A DNA stretch of 64,000 nt, taken from Geobacillus genomosp. 3. Its GTDB lineage: Bacteria; Bacillota; Bacilli; Bacillales; Anoxybacillaceae. Below are positions 27,741 to 37,565 of the stretch, piece by piece. The notes beneath the pieces are model-generated. The model was not told the origin of the DNA. It did no database searches and saw only the letters and a list, made by a program, of their open reading frames with translations. The stretch covers positions 1,612,001 through 1,676,000 of the forward strand of contig NC_022080.4 of assembly GCF_000445995.2 (NCBI RefSeq). The letters run 5' to 3'. The first letter of the stretch is position 1. Each line of letters starts with the position of its first letter. A program made the translations under genes and the position numbers.

Positions 27741-29873
27741 GTGAACCACTATTATTTTTCTGAATGTAAGGCGAATGAAAAAGCGTCTGATATTGCCATT
27801 CATCTTTATACGATTCCTTTATCTAATCCGCACGAAAAATATTCTTATGCCCACTCGATTGCTTATGAACTGAGAAAGCTAAATTCGTACATAACGGTGA
27901 CGGCGCATGGACAGTATATAGCGTCGTTTGAAGAGATTTGTCATTGGAGAGATCATCGTTATATTCAGCACGAATATCGGCCCATTCAATGTTCTTTGCC
28001 TATGGAAAGAACAATTTTGGAAAGATTATTAAAGAAAGAATTAGAGAATCGTTGTAAGAGCAGCTATAAGATGGATAACGACTTATTCCGTTTAGCCAAT
28101 GGACAGTCTATGCATGTCGGCGAAATTAGCGTTCATCCGGCGATCTATATTTCCTTTTCAGTCGAAGAAAATGGAGATATTTTCGTTGGTTTTGATTATC
28201 AGCACCGTTTTGAATATCGAAAAACATTGCAAGATGTGATCAATAATGATCCATCGATTCTTAAAGAAGGAATGGAGGTTGTCGATCCATTTAATAGACG
28301 AGCATACTATTACACTTTTGTAGGGATGGCTGACTATACAGCCGGGCAAAAAAGTCCGTTTTTACAACAAAGTGTCATTGATTATTACTTAGAAAAAAAT
28401 GAACTGTGGAAGCTAAAAGGGGTTCATGAAAAAACACCGGTCGTACATGTAAAAAACAGAGACGGTCATCTTCTTCCATATTTGCCCCATTTGCTAAAAT
28501 TAACTTGTTCATACGAGCAATTGCCGCCATCGATGACGAAGAAAGTGAATCGCCTGATTAAGCTGTCACCGCATGAAAAAATGTTTAAGCTTTATACAGA
28601 AGCGTTCCGCTTGCTTAGTCAACAGCAAGTGTTGACGTTCCAAAAAGAAAATGTACGGGCGGTTAACCTAGGCTATGATGTTAATGAGCTTGATTCCCCG
28701 ATAATGGAGTTTGGACAAGGATATAAAACAAATGAGATTTATAGGGGGCTTAAGCAGTCGGGAGTGTATGAACCGAGCAATGTAACCGTCAGCTATTTCG
28801 TCGATCCACAGCTGAACTATGACCCACAAAAGCGAAAAGAAGTAGGGTGTTTTGTAAAAAAGCTAGAATCAATGTCTGAAGCACTTGGAGTAAAGCTTAA
28901 TGTTTCTGATCAGCCGCGTCAACTATACGGTCAATTGCCTAAAGACTTTTTGAAACAAGATAACCTGTCGTATCATTTGAAATCCATTACTGACCAGTTC
29001 CGCGGAACGGTCGTCGTGGTTATTGGAACAGAAGAAAATATTGATCGCGCCTACGTTACGATTAAAAAAGAATTTGGCGGAAAAGAAGACTTAATGACGC
29101 AATTTGTTGGATTCACTTCTTCTTTAGTTACGGAAAATAATATCTTTCACTACTATAATATTTTGCTAGGGATTTATGCCAAGGCAGGAGTTCAGCCTTG
29201 GATCTTGGCCAGCCCGATGCATTCAGATTGCTTCATTGGCTTGGATGTCAGCCATGAGTACGGAAAGCACGCCTCTGGGATCATTCAGGTGATTGGACGC
29301 GATGGAAAAATCATTAAACAGAAATTAGTTGCCACGGCGGAAGCAGGGGAAATAATCGCTAATTCCACAATGGAAGAGATTGTGAATGAAAGCATATACA
29401 GCTACGAACAAACCTATGGAGCAAAGCCGCGGCATATTACTTTTCACCGCGATGGTATTTGTCGGGAGGATCTAGATTTTTTGCAAGCTTATTTGCGATC
29501 ATTTCAAATTCCTTTTGATTTTGTAGAAATCATAAAAAAACCGCGAAGAAGAATGGCTATTTATTCAAATAAAAAATGGGTGACAAAGCAAGGAATATAC
29601 TATTCAAAAGGAAACACGGCGTATTTATGTGCGACAGATCCGAGAGAGTCTGTAGGCATGGCTCAACTTGTAAAAATTGTTCAAAAAACGAATAGTCTGT
29701 CGGTTCATGAGATTGTTTCTGATGTATATAAGCTATCGTTTATGCATATTCATTCCATGTTGAAGACACGTTTGCCGATAACGATTCATTACGCCGATTT
29801 GAGCTCTACTTTCCATAACCGCGGGCTGATTCATCCGCGTTCGCAGTATGAAAGGGCATTGCCGTTTGTGTGA
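27741..29873 (+). CDS. ago: Long prokaryotic Argonaute, predicted catalytically active
   Basis: A 710-residue long-type pAgo. The C-terminal PIWI domain shows FIGLDVSHE (Asp502), a loop with Glu534/Glu537, TFHRDG (Asp571) and IHYADLSS (Asp686), a full DEDD set. The MID domain (about 420-495) carries Tyr438, Lys442 and Gln454, matching the Y/R-K-Q pocket for a guide 5'-phosphate, and the protein ends in a hydrophobic PFV as active long pAgos do. N and PAZ-like regions fill residues 1-330. By family knowledge such proteins use small DNA or RNA guides to cut DNA and defend against plasmids and phages. The GTG start 27741 follows AAGGCGGTGA; a -10 TATAAT lies at 27701-27706. It is AT-richer than core genes and stands alone, about 3.7 kb from dif. 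Confidence 0.93.
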   Translation: MNHYYFSECKANEKASDIAIHLYTIPLSNPHEKYSYAHSIAYELRKLNSYITVTAHGQYIASFEEICHWRDHRYIQHEYRPIQCSLPMERTILERLLKKELENRCKSSYKMDNDLFRLANGQSMHVGEISVHPAIYISFSVEENGDIFVGFDYQHRFEYRKTLQDVINNDPSILKEGMEVVDPFNRRAYYYTFVGMADYTAGQKSPFLQQSVIDYYLEKNELWKLKGVHEKTPVVHVKNRDGHLLPYLPHLLKLTCSYEQLPPSMTKKVNRLIKLSPHEKMFKLYTEAFRLLSQQQVLTFQKENVRAVNLGYDVNELDSPIMEFGQGYKTNEIYRGLKQSGVYEPSNVTVSYFVDPQLNYDPQKRKEVGCFVKKLESMSEALGVKLNVSDQPRQLYGQLPKDFLKQDNLSYHLKSITDQFRGTVVVVIGTEENIDRAYVTIKKEFGGKEDLMTQFVGFTSSLVTENNIFHYYNILLGIYAKAGVQPWILASPMHSDCFIGLDVSHEYGKHASGIIQVIGRDGKIIKQKLVATAEAGEIIANSTMEEIVNESIYSYEQTYGAKPRHITFHRDGICREDLDFLQAYLRSFQIPFDFVEIIKKPRRRMAIYSNKKWVTKQGIYYSKGNTAYLCATDPRESVGMAQLVKIVQKTNSLSVHEIVSDVYKLSFMHIHSMLKTRLPITIHYADLSSTFHNRGLIHPRSQYERALPFV

Positions 29874-29888
29874 TGGTATATTCGCATT

Positions 29889-30057
29889 GACAACTCGATC
29901 GCCGCTGCGCTGTTAAGCAAAAAGGGTTATACTGAAAGTGAACGAATCGAATTGAAAAATGCGAAAAAAAGATTGCAAAAGGAATGAGCATTGCCGATAT
30001 TGCAATATATTTGACCTAACGGAAGAAGAAGTTCATAAAAGGGTAAAAGATGAGTAG
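29889..30057 (+). pseudogene. Remnant of an Rpn-family (PD-(D/E)XK) nuclease/transposase-like gene
   Basis: Just downstream of the Argonaute gene, a fragment reads SIAAALLSKKGYTESERIELK in one frame, then KKIAKGMSIADIAIYL in a second, then DLTEEEVHKRVKDE ending at TAG 30055-30057 in a third. These match the conserved C-terminal pieces of Rpn/YhgA-type proteins (AAALLSKMGY, then an IAKGLSIEEIA...LTEEEI helix). The core nuclease domain is missing and the frame shifts at an A-run, so it is a decayed remnant. Confidence 0.6.
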
Positions 30058-30141
30058 GAAGGGACTGTGCTTGGCACCTGCTAGCTCCTGAAATAGCGTT
30101 TTTACATTTAGCGAAAAACTCACAATAAGGATGTGATTCCA

Positions 30142-30651
30142 ATGATGACAAATAAAGATTATCAAGAAATTGTAGAAAAAAAGTACGGTAAGCCGTTGAA
30201 AGAGATTATGTATGAACTTTGCGTGATTAGAGATGTTGTTCCTTGGGAAGGAGCAAGCGAGTTAGGCGTGCCTAAAAGTACATTTTTATCATGGAGAAAT
30301 AAATTTCGTTTTGGTCCGGTTCAAAGGAAAGCTGATTTTGCAAGACAAATGCGTGATAACACGATTAACAAATATAAACAGGAATTAGAGGATATTGATT
30401 TCGAACGTGATTTTATTTACAAGGATGAAAAGACCATTAGAGGATTTAAAGAAATAATGGAGCGCCTTTTGGAACTAGAGAAATACAAGAGAACATTATT
30501 AGATGACGATGATACTTCTTCGGATATATTAATAACAATGAAAATAGCAGCCATTGAGCAGACATTAAATTATTTGATGGAATACGAACAAGGGAAATTG
30601 CATGAAGAATTTAACCGAGAGCGAGAACGTATACATTATGGGAGGAAATAA
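30142..30651 (+). CDS. HTH-like DNA-binding protein, function unknown
   Basis: A 169-residue charged protein starting at ATG 30142 behind AAGG. Residues about 30-55 (VVPWEGASELGVPKSTFLSWRNKFRFGP) look like a helix-turn-helix with a recognition helix near STFLSWRNK. The remainder is acidic and basic helical (likely coiled coil). No enzyme motif is seen. It lies downstream of the Argonaute gene and its Rpn remnant and could be a regulator or a leftover from a mobile element. I do not recognise a named family. Confidence 0.6.
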   Translation: MMTNKDYQEIVEKKYGKPLKEIMYELCVIRDVVPWEGASELGVPKSTFLSWRNKFRFGPVQRKADFARQMRDNTINKYKQELEDIDFERDFIYKDEKTIRGFKEIMERLLELEKYKRTLLDDDDTSSDILITMKIAAIEQTLNYLMEYEQGKLHEEFNRERERIHYGRK

Positions 30652-30891
30652 AGAGATTTAAAACAATATTTGCATGTGGAGTGAATGTATAACGATTGGC
30701 CATGACCGCTTGTTTAAATAAAGGGCTGACACAGCGTTTTTTAATGAGCTTATTCTTCTCTTTTTTCCCGTATATGTATTGGCCCAGTACCTGTTGTTAC
30801 CCGCTAAAAGAGGAAAATTGAAAGAAATCGATTAAGTGGTCTGTAACAGCAATACGGGGGAATAAAGGGATGGGATAGTGAATGAATATGA
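30652..30891 (+). other. Intergenic region, possible original promoter of the ABC-F gene
   Basis: No supported gene. A weak promoter-like pair (TTGAAA at 30818-30823 with TGTAAC at 30842-30847) lies just before the IS982 insertion point and points toward the ABC-F attenuator. A 38-codon hydrophobic frame without a start codon near 30738-30835 is probably a fragment or chance. Confidence 0.3.
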
Positions 30892-31892
30892 ACCCGTGGT
30901 GCTAGATAAAATCAGACAAGCATAAAAATAGCCCTTGCATGAGGATCTCCTTAAAATGAAAGTGCGACCAAACATTTAAAAGGAGAATTCACATGCAAGA
31001 GCACTTTCATTTTACAACAGATCGAGCCAAACTTCAAAAACAATATGTATCGATTTTGTGTTTTGTATCAGCTCAACTATCGAGTATCCAGATTCATCTT
31101 CAACGTCGAAATCTTCATTTGTTGAAACAGAAGGACGAGGTCATCATCGCCGTCCATGTCCTTGGAAAGTTGTTAGGCTTCACTTCCGAACGGGCTTGGC
31201 ACCGGTTTGTGATCGGGAATTTGTTTTCCAAGGACTTGTTCCCTGAACGTTCTCGATACAACCGTCGCTGCCGAGCGCTTGGCTTTGCGATCAAGTGGAT
31301 GCGGCACCAGCTGGCCAAGCGTGGACAACACCATGCGTATGCGGTCGTGGACAGTTTGCCGATCGAGCTGTGTCATTCATCCCGAATGTATCGCGCCAAA
31401 CGGTTTCGTGGAATTGCGGATATTGGCTATTGTGCTTCGAAAAAGATCGCTTTCTATGGGTTGAAACTTCATCTGCAGGTCACCGACCAAGGGCTTCCGA
31501 TGGGATATGTCGTCACTGAAGCGTCTTGTCACGATCGGGTGGCCGCTGAAACCGTCATGACGCAAATTCCACATCCATATAACCTAGGTGACAAAGGGTA
31601 TATCAGCCAAAAACTGCAAAAGAAGCTGTACGAAGAGCATCGAGTCGCTTTTTGGACGCCCGTTCGAAAAAATCAGCGAATTCTCCAATCCGACGCATGG
31701 AAACAGTGGATGAAACGAAAACGCAAAGTGATTGAAACCGTGTTTTCGATTTTAGTCGATTCGTATCGGATCACCGAGATTCGAGCGAACTCGGTTTCTG
31801 GATTTGAAACGGCACTGGATGGTATTTTACTGGCTTACTCGCTTGTTGTTCTTAGGCTAGTTGAGTGTTAAAACTCAACTAGCACCACGGGT
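30892..31892 (+). mobile_element. IS982-family insertion sequence, intact
   Basis: Ends are ACCCGTGGTGCTAG (30892-30905) and CTAGCACCACGGGT (31879-31892), perfect 14-bp inverted repeats. An 8-bp target duplication GAATATGA lies at 30884-30891 and 31893-31900. It is 1001 bases long with an intact transposase. It is inserted directly before the attenuator of the ABC-F gene, in the same orientation. Confidence 0.95.
30993..31871 (+). CDS. IS982-family transposase
   Basis: A 292-residue DDE transposase with YAVVDSLPIELC, KLHLQVTDQGLPMGYVVTEAS with the following HD, GDKGYIS and KVIETVFSILVD, in the order seen in IS982-family proteins. The frame is intact. It starts at ATG 30993 behind AAAAGGAG. 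A frameshifted paralogue lies at 22816-23693. Read-through could transcribe the ABC-F leader downstream. Confidence 0.95.
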   Translation: MQEHFHFTTDRAKLQKQYVSILCFVSAQLSSIQIHLQRRNLHLLKQKDEVIIAVHVLGKLLGFTSERAWHRFVIGNLFSKDLFPERSRYNRRCRALGFAIKWMRHQLAKRGQHHAYAVVDSLPIELCHSSRMYRAKRFRGIADIGYCASKKIAFYGLKLHLQVTDQGLPMGYVVTEASCHDRVAAETVMTQIPHPYNLGDKGYISQKLQKKLYEEHRVAFWTPVRKNQRILQSDAWKQWMKRKRKVIETVFSILVDSYRITEIRANSVSGFETALDGILLAYSLVVLRLVEC

Positions 31893-31896
31893 GAAT

Positions 31897-31938
31897 ATGA
31901 GTCTTTATAGTTGTGTCTCCTATTCTGAAAATGGATAG
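31897..31938 (+). CDS. Leader peptide (uORF) of the ABC-F attenuator
   Basis: A 13-codon frame, ATG to TAG, encoding MSLYSCVSYSENG. Its last third overlaps the 5' arm and loop of a terminator hairpin (31915-31949). The start codon lies in the IS982 target duplication, which preserved it. Ribosome stalling here would stop the terminator forming. Translation is inferred; the ribosome binding site is weak. Confidence 0.55.
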   Translation: MSLYSCVSYSENG

Positions 31939-31949
31939 GGGGCTTTTTT
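31915..31949 (+). terminator. Transcription attenuator upstream of the ABC-F gene
   Basis: GTCTCCTATTC (31915-31925) pairs with GGATAGGGGGC (31933-31943) over 11 positions with three or four G-U pairs, around TGAAAAT, and is followed by six T. It ends 33 bases before the ABC-F start codon and overlaps the uORF. A second potential pairing, CCCC at 31952-31955 with GGGG at 31970-31973, would cover the ribosome binding site. Confidence 0.7.
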
Positions 31950-31981
31950 GTCCCCGTAAAATCAAAAATGGGGATGATCAT

Positions 31982-33701
<1,720 letters not shown>

Positions 33702-33729
33702 AGCATACGTCGGTTCGTAAAGGAGTTGC

Positions 33730-33906
33730 ATGATGATGAGAGCTCGTCCATATTTGTTGACAAGAAGTGTCGTGCCGGAAAATCAAGAGTCGCCGATTTG
33801 GTTTTTGCGCCGTTCATGGCTTGTGCCGGAGCAGTATGTGTTTCGCCGCAATCATTTTCCGTATCCGTCTCACCTTCCTGATCGCGTGCGGGTGCAAATC
33901 AAATAA
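33730..33906 (+). pseudogene. N-terminal fragment of a YuiH-like molybdopterin oxidoreductase
   Basis: A 58-codon frame beginning ATGATGATG behind AAAGGAG. It encodes RARPYLLTRSVVPENQESPI, then WFLRRSWLVPEQYVFRRNHFPYP, the characteristic start of YuiH-type sulfite-oxidase-like molybdoenzymes. It ends at TAA 33904-33906 after a divergent tail, so only the first 50 or so of roughly 200 residues remain. It lies between dif and the first core gene on the right. Confidence 0.6.
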
Positions 33907-33907
33907 A

Positions 33908-33950
33908 AACGTGCAGTGTTCCCGAGTGTCTCAAGAAAACACTGCACGTT
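33908..33950 (+). repeat. Perfect 13-bp inverted repeat near dif
   Basis: AACGTGCAGTGTT (33908-33920) and AACACTGCACGTT (33938-33950) are separated by 17 bases. No T-run follows on either strand, so it is not a standard terminator. It begins right after the truncated YuiH-like frame. Confidence 0.6.
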
Positions 33951-33974
33951 AGCCGCTGCGTGTCGATTGTCGCA

Positions 33975-34004
33975 GGAAAGGCATGCTCCCATCCTTTCTT
34001 TTTT
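33975..34004 (+). terminator. Terminator-like hairpin
   Basis: GAAAGG (33976-33981) and CCTTTC (33993-33998) form a short stem followed by six T. It ends transcription from the left toward the minus-strand genes beginning at 34017. Confidence 0.55.
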
Positions 34005-34016
34005 CAACTTTCAACG

Positions 34017-34211
34017 TTATGCAATATCGGTATGGCGATAGCGGACTCCTTTATACCGAATGCGAACCGGCACGCCTTTTTCTTGTTTATATTTGATAAG
34101 GAGCCGTTGGGCTTTTGAAAAGGCTTCCATCATTCCGGACGCCAAGATCGCCTCTTCCCACACGACCGTCTTTCCTTGATCTGTCTGGAAGGAAAAGACA
34201 TACTGCTTCAC
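34017..34211 (-). CDS. Small conserved-looking protein, function unknown
   Basis: A 64-residue protein (MKQYVFSFQTDQGKTVVWEE...RIRYKGVRYRHTDIA). GTG 34211 is preferred to the GTG at 34220 because AGGGGGTG then sits at normal spacing. It has a small alpha/beta pattern with a basic C terminus and no membrane segment. No family recognised. It is the first gene right of the terminus region. Confidence 0.6.
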   Translation of the reverse strand: MKQYVFSFQTDQGKTVVWEEAILASGMMEAFSKAQRLLIKYKQEKGVPVRIRYKGVRYRHTDIA

Positions 34212-34387
34212 CTTTTTCACCCCCTATATAGTTAATTCCATTATAATCGAAGACTGTTTTTCCTAAACACCAAAACTGTTACAATTATGTTAACATTTCT
34301 GTGCCGCGTTGCTGTGACAAAGCCGTTTTTTAACCGCTGCACGGAATGCAGTCCCCCCGTCCCCGTTCAATCGTGTGAAAACCGGCA

Positions 34388-35629
34388 TCATCGTTCGATG
34401 CCGGTTTGTTGGTTGTATTGCTTGACAGCTGCCGGATAGTCGGCTTGAATGGCATCTTTATCCCGGCCGAGCCGCGCGCTTAAAAACTCAAGCACAGCGG
34501 CATCGTGAGCAAGCCCTGCGGCAAACTGCCGCTTCAGCCAGCGTTCGCCCGTGGCTTCATCGGGGAATGTACGAGCTTCTCCCCCGTCGGCATACCATGT
34601 CCATCCTCGTTCCGTCTGACGGCTTAACCACCATTGGCCATGATGATTCGTCCAAAACACGCCTTCCGCCTCTTCCCGCTTGTTCAGTTGGTTTTGTTCC
34701 GCATCGCCATAAACGGGTGCAAGCGGGAACGTTTCGATGACAAACAGCGGGAAGGTCGTGTCATCCACAAAGCAGCCCGATGCCTTCGGGTGGCCGCCGC
34801 CGCCAAACTGCTTAGCGAACTCAGCAACATTGACGTCATCGTGAATGGTACGAAAGCCGATATGCTTTGTCCCCATATTGACCATAGCGATGAGATCCAG
34901 ATGCGGGTATCGTTTCGATAAGGCGTTGCCAAGTTCGGAAAGATTCCGCTCGGCAAACACAACGCCAATGCAATAATCACCGAGCCAGCGTTGAACGAGC
35001 TGCTTTTGTTTTTGCCGGATGTAGCGTTGAATTTTCTTTTCTTCCGTATCCAAAAGCAGCTCTTCCGTTTCGGTCAAGGCGAACGGTTCACCGGAGGCGA
35101 GACGCTCGCTCATCGTCTCCCAAAAGCCGTCGAGCCCCAAAATCGAAAACAAATCATTGAGCCGCTTGGCTTGCACATTTCCGTTTTCTTCCCATTCCCA
35201 TGTATCGTATTGACGGACGAGCTCGACGAACGTTGCTAGCGAGTCGCTTGGCGTCAGTTTCCCTTCCCGGACGAGGTATTCATAAAAAAGAGAAGTCGCA
35301 CACGTTTTTTTGCCGTCACCATCGGCCGGCACAACCCACCCCCACGGGTAGTCATTGAAATGAAGTGCCGTCACGTGGTGATCGACGACTTGCACATGAC
35401 CGCCGCGCTTGGCCCGTTCGGCGAGCTGCTGCTCAACATCCTTGCCGACGGCCAAGTCGGTGATAAACAGCATGGCGTTGTCCGCTTCTTCAGTTTGTAG
35501 AAACCGGGCGACCCGTTCATCCAAATTCCGGTAGGAGCAAAACGAAATGTTTACTTCCGTAAACGCCAGTTTGGCGAGCAACCCGCAGCCGATACCGTCT
35601 AAATCGCTGTCGGTAAATAATTTGATCAT
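34388..35629 (-). CDS. DHH-family phosphoesterase, NrnB-like oligoribonuclease
   Basis: A 413-residue protein with the DHH superfamily motifs: FTDSDLDGIGC (motif I), FITDLAVG (motif II), VVDHHVTALHF (DHH motif III) and the DHHA1-type FGGGGHPKASGC. Size and motif spacing fit B. subtilis NrnB (YngD), which degrades short RNAs and related phosphodiesters with manganese. A C-terminal extension of about 100 residues is rich in Trp and charged residues. No operon partner is evident. Confidence 0.82.
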   Translation of the reverse strand: MIKLFTDSDLDGIGCGLLAKLAFTEVNISFCSYRNLDERVARFLQTEEADNAMLFITDLAVGKDVEQQLAERAKRGGHVQVVDHHVTALHFNDYPWGWVVPADGDGKKTCATSLFYEYLVREGKLTPSDSLATFVELVRQYDTWEWEENGNVQAKRLNDLFSILGLDGFWETMSERLASGEPFALTETEELLLDTEEKKIQRYIRQKQKQLVQRWLGDYCIGVVFAERNLSELGNALSKRYPHLDLIAMVNMGTKHIGFRTIHDDVNVAEFAKQFGGGGHPKASGCFVDDTTFPLFVIETFPLAPVYGDAEQNQLNKREEAEGVFWTNHHGQWWLSRQTERGWTWYADGGEARTFPDEATGERWLKRQFAAGLAHDAAVLEFLSARLGRDKDAIQADYPAAVKQYNQQTGIER

Positions 35630-35647
35630 CGTTTCCCATCCTTTTTG

Positions 35648-37555
35648 TCACAAGCTTTTTTGCAGCCACGTTTTCAAAAGCGGAAGCAGCCGGTCCGTCA
35701 GCTCACTGACATGTGGTACGAAGACGCGGAAACGGCCGTAAATGTTTTCGATCGTTCGTCGCGTCGGTTCGTCATCCGCCCCGCGGCCTAAAAAGAGGTT
35801 GACGACCTCAATGCCGCGGCGCCGCGCTTCGACGACCGCTTCATGTGTATCGATGATGCCGTTTTGTTCGTAGCCATATGCGGCCGGTTCGCCATCGGAA
35901 AACACGAGCAGCACTTTTTGTGCTTCCGGACGGCAGAGGAGTTGTTCTGTCATCCAACGGATGGCGAATCCGTCACGGTTGTCTTCGTGCGGCTCAAGCT
36001 GCAGGATCGACGGGCCGCTTGATGGCTCCAATGACTGGCGAAACGATATGGCCATTTGCATATAGTTTGGCTGCCAAGAAGCGGTGGCTTCGTTCGCATC
36101 TTCCCAAAATCCAACAATGGCGTGCGGCACCCGCAGCGTTTTCAGCGTCTCGTGGCAAAGAATAAGGCCGGTTTTCGTCTCCTCCATTTTGTCATGCATC
36201 GAGGCTGAACAATCAACTAACAGCCCGAACACTGCATCAAACCGCCGCGCTGGCTCGCCTTTTTTGTAAAACAGGCGCGGCCGCTCTTCGGTGAAAAACG
36301 GCACTAACTGTTTGCGCAGCCGCCCGGCGGGCAAGTTAGTGCGCCAGGCGCTGCGCTGATGCTCAAGCCATTGCTCCATCACGCGCACGAGCCGCTTCCG
36401 GTACGGCGCCACCGCTGCCTGCTTGGTGCGGTACTGCTCGAGATGAGTCGGACTTGGCGGCGAGGTAGGAAGAAGAACGAGACCGGCTTGACGGTTCACC
36501 TCGCCATACGGTGCACCGTTTCCGGTAGACGGATGGTCGCCGAAGGAGGCGTGCGCCTCGGGACCATATTCGTTTCGCTTCGTCGGCCGCGACGTTCCTT
36601 GGACGATGGCGAGCGCCTGATCTCCGTCCTCACCTGGCCGCGCTCCGTCGCCAAACATGCCGGTGCGCGTGCCGCGCTCCAACTCAAAGCGGAGAAAATT
36701 CCCGCCTGTTCGACTCGTTTCCCGATGCCAGGTTGACAGCACTTGCCGGTGCACTTCCCCGCTTGGGGAATCATTCAATGTATCGCGGTTTTCCAACGGA
36801 TCGGTCCGCTTTAAATCGTGAAGCGTCATCTTCCGTTCTTCATCATGATCAACGATCGGCAGCGACGTGTAGGCGTTTACCATATCCCCTGGCAGCACAC
36901 GTTCCATCAGCTCTACAACCGCCAACGCCCAGCGGGCCGTTTCCGCCGTCGATGAGGCGTCAAAAAATTGCGGCCATAGCGCTTCAAGGCGCGCTTGTCC
37001 GGCTCCATCCGCCATCGGGGCGAGCGGAACATCGTCAAGCGGCGAATCCGCGGTCAGCCGCAAATACATGGCGGCCAAAAATTGATCGGCCAAGGCACCC
37101 CGCGTCCGGTTCGCCTGCCATTGCTGGAAAAAATAGCGGCGGTGCAAGCGGCGGCGTGCGCGAAACCAACGTTTCAACCCCGGCCGTTCCCGCTCGCAGA
37201 CAGCCTCTAGGCGAAGATCTTCAGCGAAGGAAAACAGCTGCTTTAACAGTTTTGGGAGCCGCTGCGCCTCGGCTGTCCGCCGGAAGGCGCGGACGGCAGC
37301 CGCATCGGTATGCCGGTATGTGCCAACCATCCGCAAGGCGACGTCGCTTTTCATCGCCCGTTCTTTATCCGGAAGTGGGTACACATCCCACAACTGGCTG
37401 ACATAAATCGTCTGCTTGGCCAAATGCACGCCGGAGTGGGCGGCAAACTCCACTGTCCAACGGCGGCTGCGGGCAAGCGTTTGGGCGAGATCGGAAAGCT
37501 GCATGACCAAAAACGAGTCGATCGGCCGGTCGTTGAACATCATAAACCGTTCCAT
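35648..37555 (-). CDS. VWA-domain protein partnered with a MoxR ATPase (YojO-like)
   Basis: A 635-residue protein starting at ATG 37555 behind AGGAGG. The C-terminal third is a von Willebrand factor A domain with the metal site DCSASMHDKMEETK and the later FSDGEPAAYGY. The central part is charged and variable, as in CobT-like and YojO-like proteins. The start overlaps the end of the MoxR gene by 11 bases read on the minus strand, so they are coupled. MoxR-VWA pairs act as chaperone-like machines that assemble or activate metalloenzymes; the client is unknown. Confidence 0.82.
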   Translation of the reverse strand: MERFMMFNDRPIDSFLVMQLSDLAQTLARSRRWTVEFAAHSGVHLAKQTIYVSQLWDVYPLPDKERAMKSDVALRMVGTYRHTDAAAVRAFRRTAEAQRLPKLLKQLFSFAEDLRLEAVCERERPGLKRWFRARRRLHRRYFFQQWQANRTRGALADQFLAAMYLRLTADSPLDDVPLAPMADGAGQARLEALWPQFFDASSTAETARWALAVVELMERVLPGDMVNAYTSLPIVDHDEERKMTLHDLKRTDPLENRDTLNDSPSGEVHRQVLSTWHRETSRTGGNFLRFELERGTRTGMFGDGARPGEDGDQALAIVQGTSRPTKRNEYGPEAHASFGDHPSTGNGAPYGEVNRQAGLVLLPTSPPSPTHLEQYRTKQAAVAPYRKRLVRVMEQWLEHQRSAWRTNLPAGRLRKQLVPFFTEERPRLFYKKGEPARRFDAVFGLLVDCSASMHDKMEETKTGLILCHETLKTLRVPHAIVGFWEDANEATASWQPNYMQMAISFRQSLEPSSGPSILQLEPHEDNRDGFAIRWMTEQLLCRPEAQKVLLVFSDGEPAAYGYEQNGIIDTHEAVVEARRRGIEVVNLFLGRGADDEPTRRTIENIYGRFRVFVPHVSELTDRLLPLLKTWLQKSL

Positions 37556-37565
37556 ATGCCGCCTC

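Noticed and set aside
30738..30835. A short hydrophobic frame (FFNELILLFFPVYVLAQYLLL...)
   Set aside because: No start codon or ribosome binding site, only about 38 codons; could be a fragment or chance, so not annotated as a gene.
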